A stretch of 64,000 nucleotides of DNA from Branchiostoma floridae (lineage: Eukaryota; Chordata; Leptocardii; Amphioxiformes; Branchiostomatidae): the NCBI RefSeq assembly GCF_000003815.2, contig NC_049986.1:20051144-20115143 (forward strand), given 5' to 3'. The position numbers were made by a program, and so were the translations under genes. The notes below the pieces were generated by a model. That model was not told the origin of the DNA and did not search any database. It saw only the letters and a list, made by a program, of their open reading frames with translations. Positions 29,346 through 42,900 of the stretch are shown here, one piece after another; within the stretch, counting starts at the first letter, position 1; every line of letters begins with the position of its first letter.

Positions 29346-30817
29346 TTAAAAACTTGTTTTGTTTAGTCCAGAGAGTCCTTAATGAATGTACTTTTTGTTG
29401 GAACTACGGAGCTGAAAACATGCCCTTAACTTGCCTTACCCGCGCCAAGAGTTTTCATGAGGTAGAATTAATAAAATAAGCTTCAGCTATCCTGGTGGTT
29501 GTGTGAACATTATTTCACGTTGATAAGAAGACAGTATTGACTTGAACTTTATTTGGATCCACAATTAACTTGACATTTCTGTCAGCTATTCTCCCTGTGG
29601 TCCTACACATTACGCCATAAGATACATCAATACAATATCACTGTGATAAAGGACATAAGAGCAAGGCTACAAAAATAATCACACTTGAATTACATCAGAT
29701 TCACCATACATACGTGTACATTACTGCAAAATGAGAGAAAATACATGTCCGTGCAATAACTGTCCTATCAAGTGTTGTGTTCCAGTGGTGAGACATACGA
29801 TAGAGGAAACATTTTGTCCGCCATCATACTAGTGGGAAGGGGGTATAAACAGACGACCAAAACAAGCCGAAACCTAACCTCTGCTTGGAGAAGAGTACAC
29901 ACATGTAGCTGAAAATGCGTTCTATGGTCAATAATTATCTGTTTACAAACACACAGCCCGCTTGCAAGGGCCGAAGCCATATGTCACCTAAGATGTATTG
30001 TTCTAGCTGTAAGGCGCTCTAATGAGTTTGTTCTACAGTTTGCATGTCTGCTTTACCTCTTCTCGGCTCTTTTACGAGCGATAACGTAATCCGCTTAAGG
30101 CGTCCAAAGCAAACTTTACACTGGGCGATGCGATGTTATGTGTTTTACAAAAAAACACTTGATGTAAGAACTTTATTTTAGGACATAAAGTTGCTCAATT
30201 TCTAAGATCCTAGGCTTACAAGACTTCTTCGTAGTCTTACGACCATAAACTAACCCTTAAGAAGGCTTCCTAGAAAGCCGGGCGTTTCTTGAGACAAATA
30301 TTTACTGTAGGATGTTTGTTACTAGCTTGTCGTACGACATATGGGCGGAGATAATTGTGAATCGTTTGTTCTGATTCATGTAGGGTGGGAGGGACTCTAA
30401 ACAATCGCTTGTGTTTACTCATAGTTGGGATTGTCTTGATCTGTATGTCTGGAAATGGACGCCAACAAACTCTTACAACGATTTGTACCTGAGCCAAGTT
30501 TCTCGACTACTATTACTAGATGTTATTGTATTGTTATTGTCTCTAGTGGCGTGGCTATGTGTGGTAGATGTTGCTCCTTCAGGAGTAGATGTCACGTATT
30601 AAACGTTTTTGTTTTTCGGTATATTCTGAAGAATGATGACAAAGCAAAGAACATGCTATTTTCTTGCGGCGTTCTGCATTTTGCTTTTGGCTTTTGCAAG
30701 CTTCTTTGTTTTTGTTTTTAAACTCATTGGAAGATCATAAAGGTTTTATGATCGTCCAGGCTGTTTTCCCATTCTCATCCTATAGTCATGCTCCAGATCG
30801 AGCACCGTTGACTGTTC

Positions 30818-30922
30818 TTCAAGCAGAGGTTTGATCAGTAGTGGCCTGGATTTCTTTCTTACCTTCCCTCGCGAAATCCCGGCCACTCCTTTTCCCGAGA
30901 CCTTACCTCTGCTTGGAGAATA
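30818..30922. mobile_element. Short inverted-repeat element, CAAGCAGAGGT family
   Basis: TTCTTCAAGCAGAGGT at the left and ACCTCTGCTTGGAGAATA at the right are inverted. About 105 bp, with the same ends as the element at 5691-5992. Confidence 0.6.
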
Positions 30923-31735
30923 TCTTTTGCAGCATACAGTTAACCCGATGACTTTAGATAACACCATGTTGACCATATGTTACGGTCTGCGTGTGTAGTG
31001 ATTCATTGTAAACTGTGCACACTTTGTACGCATGCTGACGTCTGTAACTTGCGTCCAACAAATTAAAGGTGCCGGAAATCTTTTAAACCCGTTGAAAAAT
31101 CAAAGTCTTCTTGTGAGTAAATATTGTCACAGTGGTGCACGCCTCCAAATTAGTAAGAGTTTCCCGCAAATCATTTGATATGTTCGACATGAAATGAGAC
31201 TATTAATCAAAGTACAGAGGGACCCCCAGAGTCTATACACAGCATTTGCACTTTGATACCTTGCAAGGTGGTACATTGATATTTATGAACACAACAGTGA
31301 TTTTCTCAAATTTTTCTACATATACATATACACATACATACATGCACCCAAACAAGCGGATACAAAATGGAGAAACAAGTTTATGAAAATATCAACATGT
31401 TGACTCTTAGATATCGTTTACACAACTGGTCCTTAAGTCTTCTCTGTCGCATTTACCTATTAATACACAGTAAGGTTCATCTTCTCTTACACTGTAGTTA
31501 AATGTATCTATAGGAAGGAAGGAATGTACTGAATTCTTTCGAATCAGCATCATTTACCCAGGAGCGGCTTCAGGGGTACGCTAGTTCCGTCACGTATACA
31601 TGTACTATAACCGATCATGTAAAGTACATACCTCCGACTCCCTAACCTAAGCTATTTTATGCTCTAGTTGCGCAATACAAAAGTATGTAAGCTCTTTGTA
31701 ATGTTTCAGTTAGTAGCCTGAGTACTATCTTCTGT

Positions 31736-31803
31736 AGTGACCGCTGGCTCAATACCCTTAAGCTTGCTGGTCTGTGGTAAGGTATTGAGTCAGCAGTCAC
31801 TTC
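31736..31803. mobile_element. Small hairpin element
   Basis: AGTGACCGCTGGCTCAATACC and GGTATTGAGTCAGCAGTCACT pair with few mismatches around a ~25-base loop. The left arm also occurs alone at 52916-52936. Confidence 0.6.
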
Positions 31804-31807
31804 GGAG

Positions 31808-32220
31808 GGATGGGTACCGGTACAAAACCGGTTTTCCTCGTTGTACTGATCAGGAAAAACCGGACCCGAAAAAAAATCAGTAGACCGGATGTTAGACTGA
31901 TTAGAAAGTGATCCAGATTATACCGGCTGGCGTTAACTTGTTTGGGCGCTTACAGGTCCACGAAAATAACTAGAGGGAAGTAGAGGAGAGTTTATACTTA
32001 TTTTTACCGAGTTTCTACAGTCAAACTTCGTCTTAATTAGCAGAGACGTTAGTGTTGTTAACATGGAGATCGGACTTTAAACTCCAGTAGAAGTCGGACA
32101 CTACATCAGATTCTATTGTAAAAAAATTAGATCATTGTTTAGAGTATTCCCCAATCACAAATTTTCACAGGCGATTACCCAACCCTCAGTAGTCAAGCTA
32201 AAAAGAGAGTGGATTGTATT
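31808..32220. repeat. GGGTACCGGTAC-family repeat copy
   Basis: It opens GATGGGTACCGGTACAAAACC and contains CAGTAGACCGGATGTTAGAC, as in the element at 17153-17601 and the fragment at 48428-48560. The right end is not clear. Confidence 0.5.
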
Positions 32221-32349
32221 GAAGATTCCTCTAACGAAAAACTGTATGTTGTATTCAAGCAGCCATTTTGCCTCAAGTTTTTGTGCTGCGAAGCTGTTAT
32301 TTGTACATGTCTCATGTCGTTGCATGTTATTGTGCTAGTATTGCGCAAC

Positions 32350-33530
32350 AATGATGAATGAATGTCGGTGATCTTTAATACATACTCAACACATGTTTAG
32401 CTACGATAAGTTTTGTTTGATTCATATCAAATCAAACGAATATAGTAGCTTTTGACATGCCCGTACGATGAACCAAAGGCGGTAACTGATTTTTCAGCGA
32501 TTAGAGATGAAATATTTGTCAACATTCCGAATTGCCCCCCGTGTTTCTCAGGTGGACAATGTTTACCGTGAAAAATGCCTCCAGTCAGCACTGGGTTACT
32601 GACAGCCATTGTTCTGGGGCAACGGCAAATCTATTTCATGTTTTGCGTTCTTTACTTTGAGACTTGCAGACCTAAGATACTTCTAATAGAGGTTTTAGAT
32701 TTCTTCTAGGTCTAAAAGGTACAAGCTCCCCTCGTTTGTGATTGTATCCGCTTCCCTGCCTCCTCCGACAAAACGTGTAAGAAGTAAGAACTGAAATAGA
32801 CAATGTGTTCGGAAAGTGTCATATACGTCGGCGACAATGTAAGAGTTGAATGATACAGTAAGAACTATCAGGAACGAAACATGGCAACCTAATAAAGATA
32901 CTCATTTACCCAACATAGAGAGCCTATACCGAGCACATACTAGTACAACATGTACCTCATACGCCCAAAGACTACTTCGTATCTCGAGGTTACTTTACTG
33001 AGCTCACGACCTTTGAACGCTCGACTGTACGGACGGTTCTTCACCATACATGTATGTACGACGTGACGACAACGCCATCACGCCAAGTCGTTCGACGGTA
33101 AAAATGAAAAAAAAAAAGCAAATTCTGGTAAAAAATGTTGATGAAGGGAGAACGGTATTCTCTTGAGTTGTCTCCAAGCAGAGGTTGAAAGGGCAGGTCG
33201 TTGCGTTTTCTGACTGCCTTTAATGATAAAGTTGGTCTTTTAGTCGGTCACACAGCTCTGCTGGAATGCAACCACGACGCTAACCAGGGAACTCTCCTGC
33301 CCCTGCCTACATGTGCCATATGGGCGCCAGGTCCAGGTGATAAGCCGTGTACACCTGCTTGTTTTGATCGCGCCACCGATTCACAAACCAAACACCTGTC
33401 CTGACCAACGGTCACCGGAGTTAAACATCAACTCAGCCTTCCTCCCGCAAACAGAACAGCAAAACACTTCAGATCACGCCATTCATTCTTCCTCACGCAT
33501 TCTTGGAGAATCTCCAACCCGCAAAACTCA
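32350..33530. other. Intergenic stretch upstream of the lipid-transfer gene
   Basis: No gene was recognised. It contains an isolated CTCCAAGCAGAGGTTG terminal word at about 33174 and is otherwise unremarkable. Open frames of 60-110 codons at 33200-33780 match no family I know. Confidence 0.5.
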
Positions 33531-33534
33531 CAGG

Positions 33535-33543
33535 TATAAAAGA
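33535..33543 (+). promoter_or_regulatory. Candidate TATA box of the Vg_N-antistasin-VWC gene
   Basis: TATAAAAGA lies 257 bases before the start codon, implying a transcription start near 33565 and a leader of about 225 bases. A reverse CCAAT word (GATTGG, about 33645) sits further down. No experimental support. Confidence 0.4.
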
Positions 33544-33791
33544 ACAAGTGACTTGTTGACAACGAACCAAGGACGGAGGTGTCAGAGAGCCCCGAAAACA
33601 CTCCCGAAAACATACCTGTACAAGTTTTACACGATACGGCCTCTGATTGGTTAGCACCTGCACCACGTGATCCGAGCTGGTCCGAACTAGTCCGCTCCTT
33701 GCCTCAGAACAAAGGTAACATCCACACTCGAAGGAGCGCAAAAGCAGAACTCTCTTTCTTCAAGAAACGTTTGGAAACTTTTTGAGACAAG

Positions 33792-33858
33792 ATGTTGCGC
33801 GTTGCAACTTTAGCGCTGTTGGTGTTTGCTGTAGCCGCCGCCCCTACAGATTATAGAG
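33792..33858 (+). CDS. Exon 1: signal peptide
   Basis: It encodes [22 protein letters not shown], a short basic start, a hydrophobic core of about 14 residues and an AAA-P cleavage-like site after residue 17. It ends in phase 1 (AGAG|GTGAGT). A 2.4 kb intron follows. Confidence 0.88.
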
Positions 33859-36758
33859 GTGAGTTGGGTTCTGTGGCGTTATAATTAATATCAAGATAAG
33901 TTGAAAAACTTTTTACCATATTATGTTAATGTGTTGACTTGAAAGTCTTTGATCAAGTCGCATTTTCCTAACTTTTTCATAACTTGCCTTATTTACTGTT
34001 ACTTTTATGTTTGTATCTAATATTTTGGCTGTTTGGCAAAACTTTTATTTTCATCCCAAAAACACAACAAATTTGACCTTTCTTCGGTGATCTTTCGCTC
34101 TCTTGAAGTATACAGGTGGTTTTATGAGACAAGAAACTTTGTTCGTTTGAGACGTACTTTTCGCAAAATGTATTACGTAGTTTATGGACTTGTTGCCAAA
34201 CTTCAGTTCTTGAGTCTGAAAGTTTTCAGCGTTTATTCACTATACTTGACCGCGCACCGAACGATTCTTGATCAAAACCGGTAACCAAAATCGTCCTTCT
34301 TGCAATCGGACGCTAGACAACTCTGCTACAACTGTACTGTTTACATGTTCTTGTTCACACATGTAACTTTCCTACCAAATGTAAAATTCCTACCAAGAAA
34401 TAGTGTCCGGTTAGATAAACAAGGATAAGGGTTTTCGTCCATCTTTTGCGAAAAGACGCGTCCTAGTCCCCGACGTGGTCCAATCTGTAACATTCCGTGA
34501 CAAAACAAGAAAAAAACACGTGACTGGTAAACACGTGGCGTGTTATCAAGTCCTTTTTCTAGATCACCTATTTAAAAACTCGAGTTCGGAAAACAACAAG
34601 AATGTTTGTGCGTTAGGCCAAGGTCATTATATAAAGTCGAAGTCCTTAGTTAGGCGAACTCCATATACAGTACGTTACAGCAATGAACGACAAAGTTCGA
34701 TTCCTTCATCATATAATTGGTCCTTTTTACCCAGGGAACTCTAAATTGTCCCAAAACAGTGTCCCTAAAAGGAGTCTTATTTGTACGTCGATGAAGGTTA
34801 AAAGCTGCACAATGTTACATTAAATCTTAAGACCTATGCCACATTTCCAAACCAGGGCCCGGCCGGACAGCCTTCGAGAATGAAAAGTATGATGTAAAAG
34901 ATACCAAACCGTACAAAACGGACAGAGAATAGTCGTGGGCATAATTTGTGCATATTTTTTAGTTTTGCGTATACATTTCTATTATTCGTTTCCACAAACG
35001 ACCCGGCCCGACTCCGGTTTGGAAATGTAACGTTAGCCGTTACGTTAACGTTAGGACAAAATTTGCAAAGACTGCAAATTTGATAAACTTGTAACTGTTA
35101 CCTTTATATACATATCTTATTTTTTCACGCTCTTAACACACCACCTTGCCCTGATCATGATCAGCGATCACATGGCGTTAACGTTATCTCACCTTCTGTC
35201 AATCTGTACATATTTACAGACCAGCTTATCTTTCCAGCCTCTCTTATATAGCCCGGTAAATAAAACCATTTATCACACACCTATCGCGCGTTGTCGGCAA
35301 CAGTGCAGGATTGCTTTGATCGATTTCCTGTCAACATATATGTTGTTCTCACCTTTGAACCGCCTTTTTATAGTTTTGAAATGCTGAAACTTTAAGAGCA
35401 CAGTAGAGTGAATGACAGCTTATTATTCATCACCACTGCATAAGGACCGTCTAACCATTGCGGCCTGTAACGTTTTGGCGGTCATTTACCGAATTTCCTT
35501 GATCCCATGCCCGAGCAATATGAATGCTGTCAACATAGTGACCATCTATTGACTGTATCCATTTTATTTCTGGGTCTTCATGCTCAACAACTGGTCACTT
35601 TTTTCTATGAGCATAGCTAAGCGTTGGATCATGTCAACTAATTTTACATGCGTCACATAATGTTCCTTCTCACACCGACGCCAAAGTCCTCCGCTTGGCC
35701 AACACGAGTTGCCGTGATATGAATGCACGTGGCATTACTCTTCACCCTTCAAGGCCGATCATGCAGTCCGGGGCTGGTAGACTTTGACTTTGGTAGGCGC
35801 TATATGCCGACAGTAAACGTTTTCAGCTGGCCGTTTCTTCAGAAAGCAAATATTGACCTACCAAAATTAATCAAATCATGACGATACGATATCAGGGAAC
35901 CATCTTGTACATACGCTAAAGAAGAGTGATGGATGTAACTAGAAATGTTCGGAAGTAGATTTCCGTTTGTATCCAGTTGTAGAGATTGAATTGTATTTGG
36001 ACATTGTTAACCTCGATGTCCAACATTCATAAATGCATCTTATAGATACTGATACCGTACTGATAAACGTATGTTTATAAAAATCTTCAGCCTCAGTTAT
36101 TCAACACTCAACAATAGATCCAGACTTCTTTGACCTTAACCTTTATTACCACATCACAAGCGTTGAGAAAGACATGCATTGAATAGTTGATATTTGTCTT
36201 CCACAAGCTCACCTCACTGTCTCTGTATTTTTCAGGTTCATCAGAAAAATGTGATGGTAAGTACACCTATTTCATGTTCATATCACTAACCTAGTGTTTT
36301 TTCCCTGTAGAATAGTAAAATATGGGCTTTATCAGATCGCTTCATACAACGCCTGTACAAGGATAGCAATAAAAGGTCGTTCGATGTACAAATGGTAATG
36401 ATTAATGAGTTTATTGCAAATCCTTGCCAGAGAGCTAACGTTAATTACAATTGGCACGAAAGGGACGGAAAAATGGTAAAACATGACAGCGACTGAAAGC
36501 TACATGTAACTTTTAAGCTGGCATGTAACGCTTTTGAGAGAGTTTGACGGCTGTATGATGACTGCTAGATGAGTTTAGCTGTCTTCTATAGTACTTACTG
36601 TTGTCTCTTGTCGCAGGTGAGAACCGCCTGTCCCCCGGCAATGAGTACACCTACGACTACACAGTGGAGGGCTACAGGAAGCCGCTCGCTAACGTGGAGG
36701 ACAAGATCCTCTGGTTCAAATGGCAATGCTCCGCACACATCAAGGTACGTGTGTGTCA

Positions 36759-36797
<39 letters not shown>

Positions 36798-36877
36798 TGT
36801 GTGTGTCAATAATGTGTTGCTAACATCATGTGTGTGTTGATTCCTGTATGCGTGTGTGCCTCTGTGTGTGTGCACAT

Positions 36878-36959
<82 letters not shown>

Positions 36960-36988
36960 TGGGTGAGGGGAAGAAAGACAGAAAAAGA

Positions 36989-37030
<42 letters not shown>

Positions 37031-39661
37031 AAGACAGAGACAGAGACAGAGACAGAAACAGAGACAGAGACGAGCGAGAGGGAGTTAGATAAATTGAGAG
37101 AATAGAAGTTTGACAAAGTAGTACAGAGCCGAGAAACAGACGGACAGAGACAGAGAGAATGGTAGATATAGTGTTTGAATTGGCTACTTTTTCCAGGTCT
37201 TATCTTAGACTTATATTCTTTAAAGCGTCTTTTTCATTCTAACCTTTGTTCCTCCCCAGGTTTATGGCCCCTGTGAGATGGTGCTGTCCACCCCGTCCTG
37301 CGATGTGCTGAAGGCCGTGACCTCTGACATGGAGGAGGAGCGTGAGTACAGGTAGGTCAAAAGTCAAAGGTTGTCTTGTCATAGCTGTGAAGAGAGGTGA
37401 CGCCATTTTTGGCGACGCCTCAGGGGCGGGGCCGTCACTAATGTACTATTCATACCAATATTCTAAGCCTTGTTTTGCCTTTGATTGTGGGTTTCCGTCG
37501 CTTCCTTGAAGGCTAATGCTTGCACAAGAAAAGGAGAACCTCTCCGCTTTGGGCCTCTTAAGTAGTTATTTAAGATGAAAACTTAAGTCGTTATAACCAG
37601 AGTTGAAGGTCGATGTAGACTTCCAATCAGACTTGACTTGAAAAGTGACGAGTTTTGAACATCTGCGTCCTGTTATCCCAAAAATCTTTTGTGTTGAAAG
37701 TTAAATCGATTTATCTAGACCTGTATAACGTTTTTCTTCTTGCTAACACACACACATCCCAGGACGTTCCCCCACGGCAAGTCGTACACCCGTGAGTTCA
37801 CGGAGGACGTTGACCTTCCGTTCTACATGAACCTTGGCGAGGTCACCAGCGTGTCCCCCAAGCTGGACGGTCCGCTGCACGTGCTCAACCTGCACAGGGA
37901 CTTGCTCTCCATGCTGCAGCTCCCCACCAGACTCGGTAGGTGGCGAGATTGCGTTTGGTTTGGTTTGATACAGATATCAATAGAGTTAATTCCAGTTATG
38001 GCGGCCATGTTGGATTTCCGGGGTCATGGCATCAGAACGAGGCTGCAGGTGGTGGCAGTTGCTCTCCATGTTGCAGCTCCCCACCAGACTCGGTAGGTGG
38101 CGAGATTTGTTTGCTTTGGTTTGATACAGATGTCAATTTAATAGTCACCAGCGTTTCCGCCAAACTGGACGGGCCACTGCACGTGCTCAACCTGCACAGG
38201 GACCTGCTCTCCATGCTGCAGCTCCATTCTAACAGCTCCGTCTCCTTGGCGTCGCCAAAATGTAAGGCCACCGTGTTTGTTTGTTTGTTTACCTGTTTTT
38301 ATTGTTGTTTACCAGACGACCTTGAGCAGATCACTGCCCACCGCAGCGTGCACGGCGACTGTGCGCCCAAGTACGAGATCACGGACAGCGTGGACCTGTC
38401 CGGCACAAGCGTGGCGCTCGGAGTGCGCATGGTCAAGGACATGTCCAAGTGTCAGCACCCAGACAACGTCTTCCAGGACGAGGTGAGGCTACAAACAAAC
38501 AAACAAACAAACAAACAAACAAACAAGTAAACAAACAAACGCACATACACACCAGCGTGGCGCTCGGAGTGCGCATGGTCAAGGACATGTCCAAGTGCTA
38601 GCACCCTGACAACGTCTTCCAGGACGAGGTGAGGCTACAAAACAGACCACTCTGATCAAAGGAACACTCGTTTCACCAGAACATCTACTTTGATGAGGAA
38701 GCATAATATTTAACTTAATGGATATGTGTAAAACAAAAATACGATACCATTGGGCTCACCCCAAAGTATTGTGTGCGAGTGAAAAAAAGGGCTATGAATG
38801 GGGGTATCTGAGTAGCCTAACGTGATGTTCAGTCCAGGTAGACAGCCCAGGTAGCCAGCCCACCTTTTTCCGTAAGCCTTTTTTGCTAGGAGGAAGAAAA
38901 GAGAAAGAACACACCAGCAAAAACAATATGTTTTCTTTCTTGAACTAGTTGAACTGTAAAATTCAACACGAAAATTGGACTCACCCAAATTTTCCACTGA
39001 ACAGAACCAGTCTTTGCCAAGGAATGAACAATCCACTGCTACCGTGACGTCACGTTATGCAGACAGAGCACGTGACTCAGTGAACAGTGGATCATAGGTT
39101 GCAGGAAGGCTATGGCGCCCACCATCTCTGTTCAGGAATGGTTGTAAAGTTCTGTTGTACATATACCAACACAGATGAACGTTCAAGTTAATATGTTTTC
39201 TTCTTAATCAAAACATTAACAAAATCCCCTCCCCCTCCCCAGGTAATGGATGAGACCCTGGGTAGCGCCTCCCAGCAGTGTGATTACGTCATGAGCGAGG
39301 AGGGTCAGATCGACAAGGTCACGTGCCGCGAGCAGACCCCGGATAACTACCTGCACCACAACAACCCCTTCCTCATCGCCAACAACACCCGCAAGCTCGT
39401 CTTCGTCAAGAAGGACCCCCTCAAGGTGCTGCGCTCTGAGGACGCCTACGACAAGGGTGAGTTGGCCTGTAGATGTCTTACACGTTTGAGAGGGAGGGAG
39501 GGAGAGGGAGACAGAGAGAGACAGAGAATCAACGAAAGACGGAGAGAGAGTGAAAGTGGGAGAAGGATGAGAGATAGCTTTAGAGAGTGAGGTAGAGAAA
39601 GAGAGCTGTAGGGAGACAGAGAGAGCTAGAGAGGGGGGGGCAGAGACAGATAAAGATATAT

Positions 39662-39720
<59 letters not shown>

Positions 39721-39887
39721 AAAGAGCTAGAGAGATATAGATAGAGAGGGAATGCTTAATGTTTCCTCATCGCCAACAACACCCGCAAGCTCGTCTTCGT
39801 CAAGAAGGACCCACTCAAGGTTCTTAGGTCTGAGGATGCCTACGACAAGGGTGAGTCGAGCTGAAGACATCTCACAGAGAGATAGAA

Positions 39888-39918
<31 letters not shown>

Positions 39919-39940
39919 GACTTAGAGAGAGATGAGAGCT

Positions 39941-39971
<31 letters not shown>

Positions 39972-42900
39972 CATGTAGATGGAGAGAGAGAGGAGACAGA
40001 GAGACAGAAGAAAGAGAGAGACAGAGAAATAGATAGAGACGGAGAGATAGATAGATACAGAGAGAGCTAGAGAGAGATGAGAGAGCTATGGAGAGAGAGC
40101 TAGAAAGAGAGAGGAGATGAGAGAATTGTTGACGATTCGATATCTTGTTCCTAATCATGAACTAAAATCATACTCTTTAGTCTTAGACTAGCGCTTTGTC
40201 ATCTTTGAATTCTGAAAAGGCAACGCTTATGACGCATTTGTTTCACAGAGGGCCGCTACAAGGATGATCTCATCTTCAAGATAGACGAGCCTGTCCAGCC
40301 TAAGTCCAAGGGGAGGAAGAGTAAGTATTGGCTTCTTATCTTCAAGTTGTTCCTTTACGAAACCTGATCTTTGCGCACACGTAAAGCCTTTGTAAAGCAT
40401 TTGTAAAGGTTTATGCAAAAAGCAGTTACTCAAGCAACTGGATATGATTTTGGAAACGGTCAGATCTAGACTTTTTAGATAGAATCTTTCGTCAGTGACA
40501 CAGCGTAGTTGCTTGAGTGATTGCCAATTGGCGTATCTTATTACCCAACTAAAGGATTTCTTTCATGTAAAATGCATTGGATTCCAAATGAGGCCAAAGC
40601 ATGACGTGGTATGGTTGCATCTTCGGAGAAACCATTCTACAAATATTTCTTTTATTTTCGTACTTCAGTAGTTGTGGTCCACTGTGTTCTGCTGATGCAG
40701 TAGTCTGGACATTCTACATCAACGATCAGTCTTCAGTGACATCAGAATATATCGTGCTTTAACTCGATACCTTCTCCGTTTGCAGCGCCCACTGACTGCA
40801 GGCCCGTGCGCTGCAGGATGTACTGCAAGCTCGGCTGGCAGATAGACGAGAACGGCTGTGAGATGTGCAAGTGTAACCAGCCAGGTCAGTCTGATCATAC
40901 TTGTTATCACCATATATAAATAAGGCTAGGGTTTGCTCCCTAGGACTTTTTACAGGGCCGTTTTATCTCCCCTTGATTTTTCACCCTCACACACAAGGCA
41001 TTGCCGCGATAGTCAACCCTGTCTGGAAGGGTGCAGATTTTGTGCTAGGGTTTCTTACCTAGGACTTCTGTGCAGGGGTGTCATCCCTGGGTTTCTGTAC
41101 AGTCTAATCATACTTGTATCTATCATGGAATCTCATCCGTGCTGACAGTAATCATAGTAATCAAGTATAGTAATTAAGCTAAACTTGTCTTCCAACACAA
41201 CACACGGATCAAATATTCAGTACTGAGTACCACTATACGTACTCTTTCACAGATTTTGAAAGAATCTTAATCGTCTTAGCGTATGGCTTGCATTCCGTCT
41301 TAATAGTTGTTCCAAAACGTTGCATCGTCCTGAGTTGTGACACTATCGCACAGTTTCTTAAAGACGCTTCGTTTGATTCGTCTTGGTACTCAAAATTCTC
41401 CTTCTGTAGAAAATACTCATGGTGTGTTGACTTGAGTTTCTGTCTCACCAAGTTGATCTTTTGTTTCCTTTACAGGCCAGTACCTCTTGGACAAGGAAAA
41501 GTGCATCGGTGAGTAATCACAAGATTTCTGAACCATTCCATTGACTTGAATTTTACAAGTCCTCCGCCTTTTTTCACAGGAATTTCCTGTGCTAAGTTTA
41601 TAAGAAAAAAACGTTGTGTTCTATCAAAATTGTATCTTACATTTCTGGAAAACTATTACTTCCTTTTAATAAGAATTGACTAAAATGTTTTTTTTTTTTT
41701 TTTTTTTTTTACTGACAGGGAGGAACCGTTTCGAGCCCGGCCGCCGCTACATCTACAACTACACCGTGGAGGGGAAGAAGGAATCCCCCGCACACATGGG
41801 CAAGACTCTGTGGCTCAGGTCCACATACAGGTAGGATTGTGACTGTTTGGCGTTAAAAACTGGCAATGTTACAAAGATGGCAACTCGATATACATACGCA
41901 AGGTTTTTCGCTGACAGGGAGGGACCGCTTCGAGCACACATGGGCAAACTCTGTGTCTCAGGTCTACATACAGGTAAAATTGTGATTGTTTGGTATTCAT
42001 CATTGGAATTGAGGCAAACCTGGCAACTTAAGTCGATATATACGTACATGTATAAAGCACGTAGTTAAGATATATGTGAGCAAGACTTCATTTAGCAATT
42101 GTTTCTGTGTCTGCGGTTAAGTATTAGACAAACGCACACGCAGGCACACAAACTCAGATACACACACACGCACATACGCACACACACACACGTACATACA
42201 CAAACGCACAGACACAGAGATACACGCGCAAACAGATTTTTAGACACACACACACACACAATCGCATAATCACACGGACAGACACATACACACAAGCAAA
42301 CAAAGAAACAAACAAACACACAAACAAATACTCAAACACACATGTGCAGTAACTGACCGGACCTCGTTGTTCCCACAGAGTTGTTCTGGACGCCGTTGAC
42401 GCCTGCCACGCCATCATAACCACCCCCAAGTGTGAGATCATGAACGCCGAGACCAGCGACGACTCAGAGACGCCGCAGTACTCTTCTTTCGCACAGGTCA
42501 GATATTCGGCATCTAAAACTTAGTGTACTATTGCGAACTGTTTGTCAAGTCTCCGAAAATAATTTCATCAGGTTGGCAGAATAAAGGATATAGGAGAATT
42601 CTTTTTCACAACCAATTTGTACTCACTTTGCTTACGTTTGGAGTGTCAAGAAGCAGAACACTGGACAGTCAGAATCTCTGAGGATGGTGTCTGAGAGACA
42701 CCAAACTTTAGCAAATTGAGTTCAAATTGCGCCTAAAAGAAGTTACTCAAGCAACTGGATATGATTTTGAAAACTGTCAGACGTTTCAGACCTGAGTTAG
42801 CGCCAAATGGCAGCCTCTCCGGACCCTAGCGATTCAGCCCCAACCTATAGTAAGCTCCTCGCAATTCAGCCGCTTGCTGCGAAGAGAGAGTAGTCGGCCC

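Noticed and set aside
33201-33785. Overlapping plus-strand frames just upstream of the lipid-transfer gene
   Set aside because: They match no family and fall in the probable promoter and 5' leader.
36745-37116. Several long frames rich in Val-Cys, Thr-His or Leu-Ser
   Set aside because: They are translations of (GT)n and (GA)n microsatellites in an intron, as also at 23700-24230, 39216-40158 and 42092-42441.
38141-38240. Second copy of the [14 protein letters not shown] exon as a real alternative exon
   Set aside because: It lacks a donor at the right place and its upstream end does not fit the phase; treated as a partial duplicate.
38554-38632. Exon 6-like sequence with a good donor
   Set aside because: It contains an in-frame TAG where exon 6 has CAG and has no matching acceptor.
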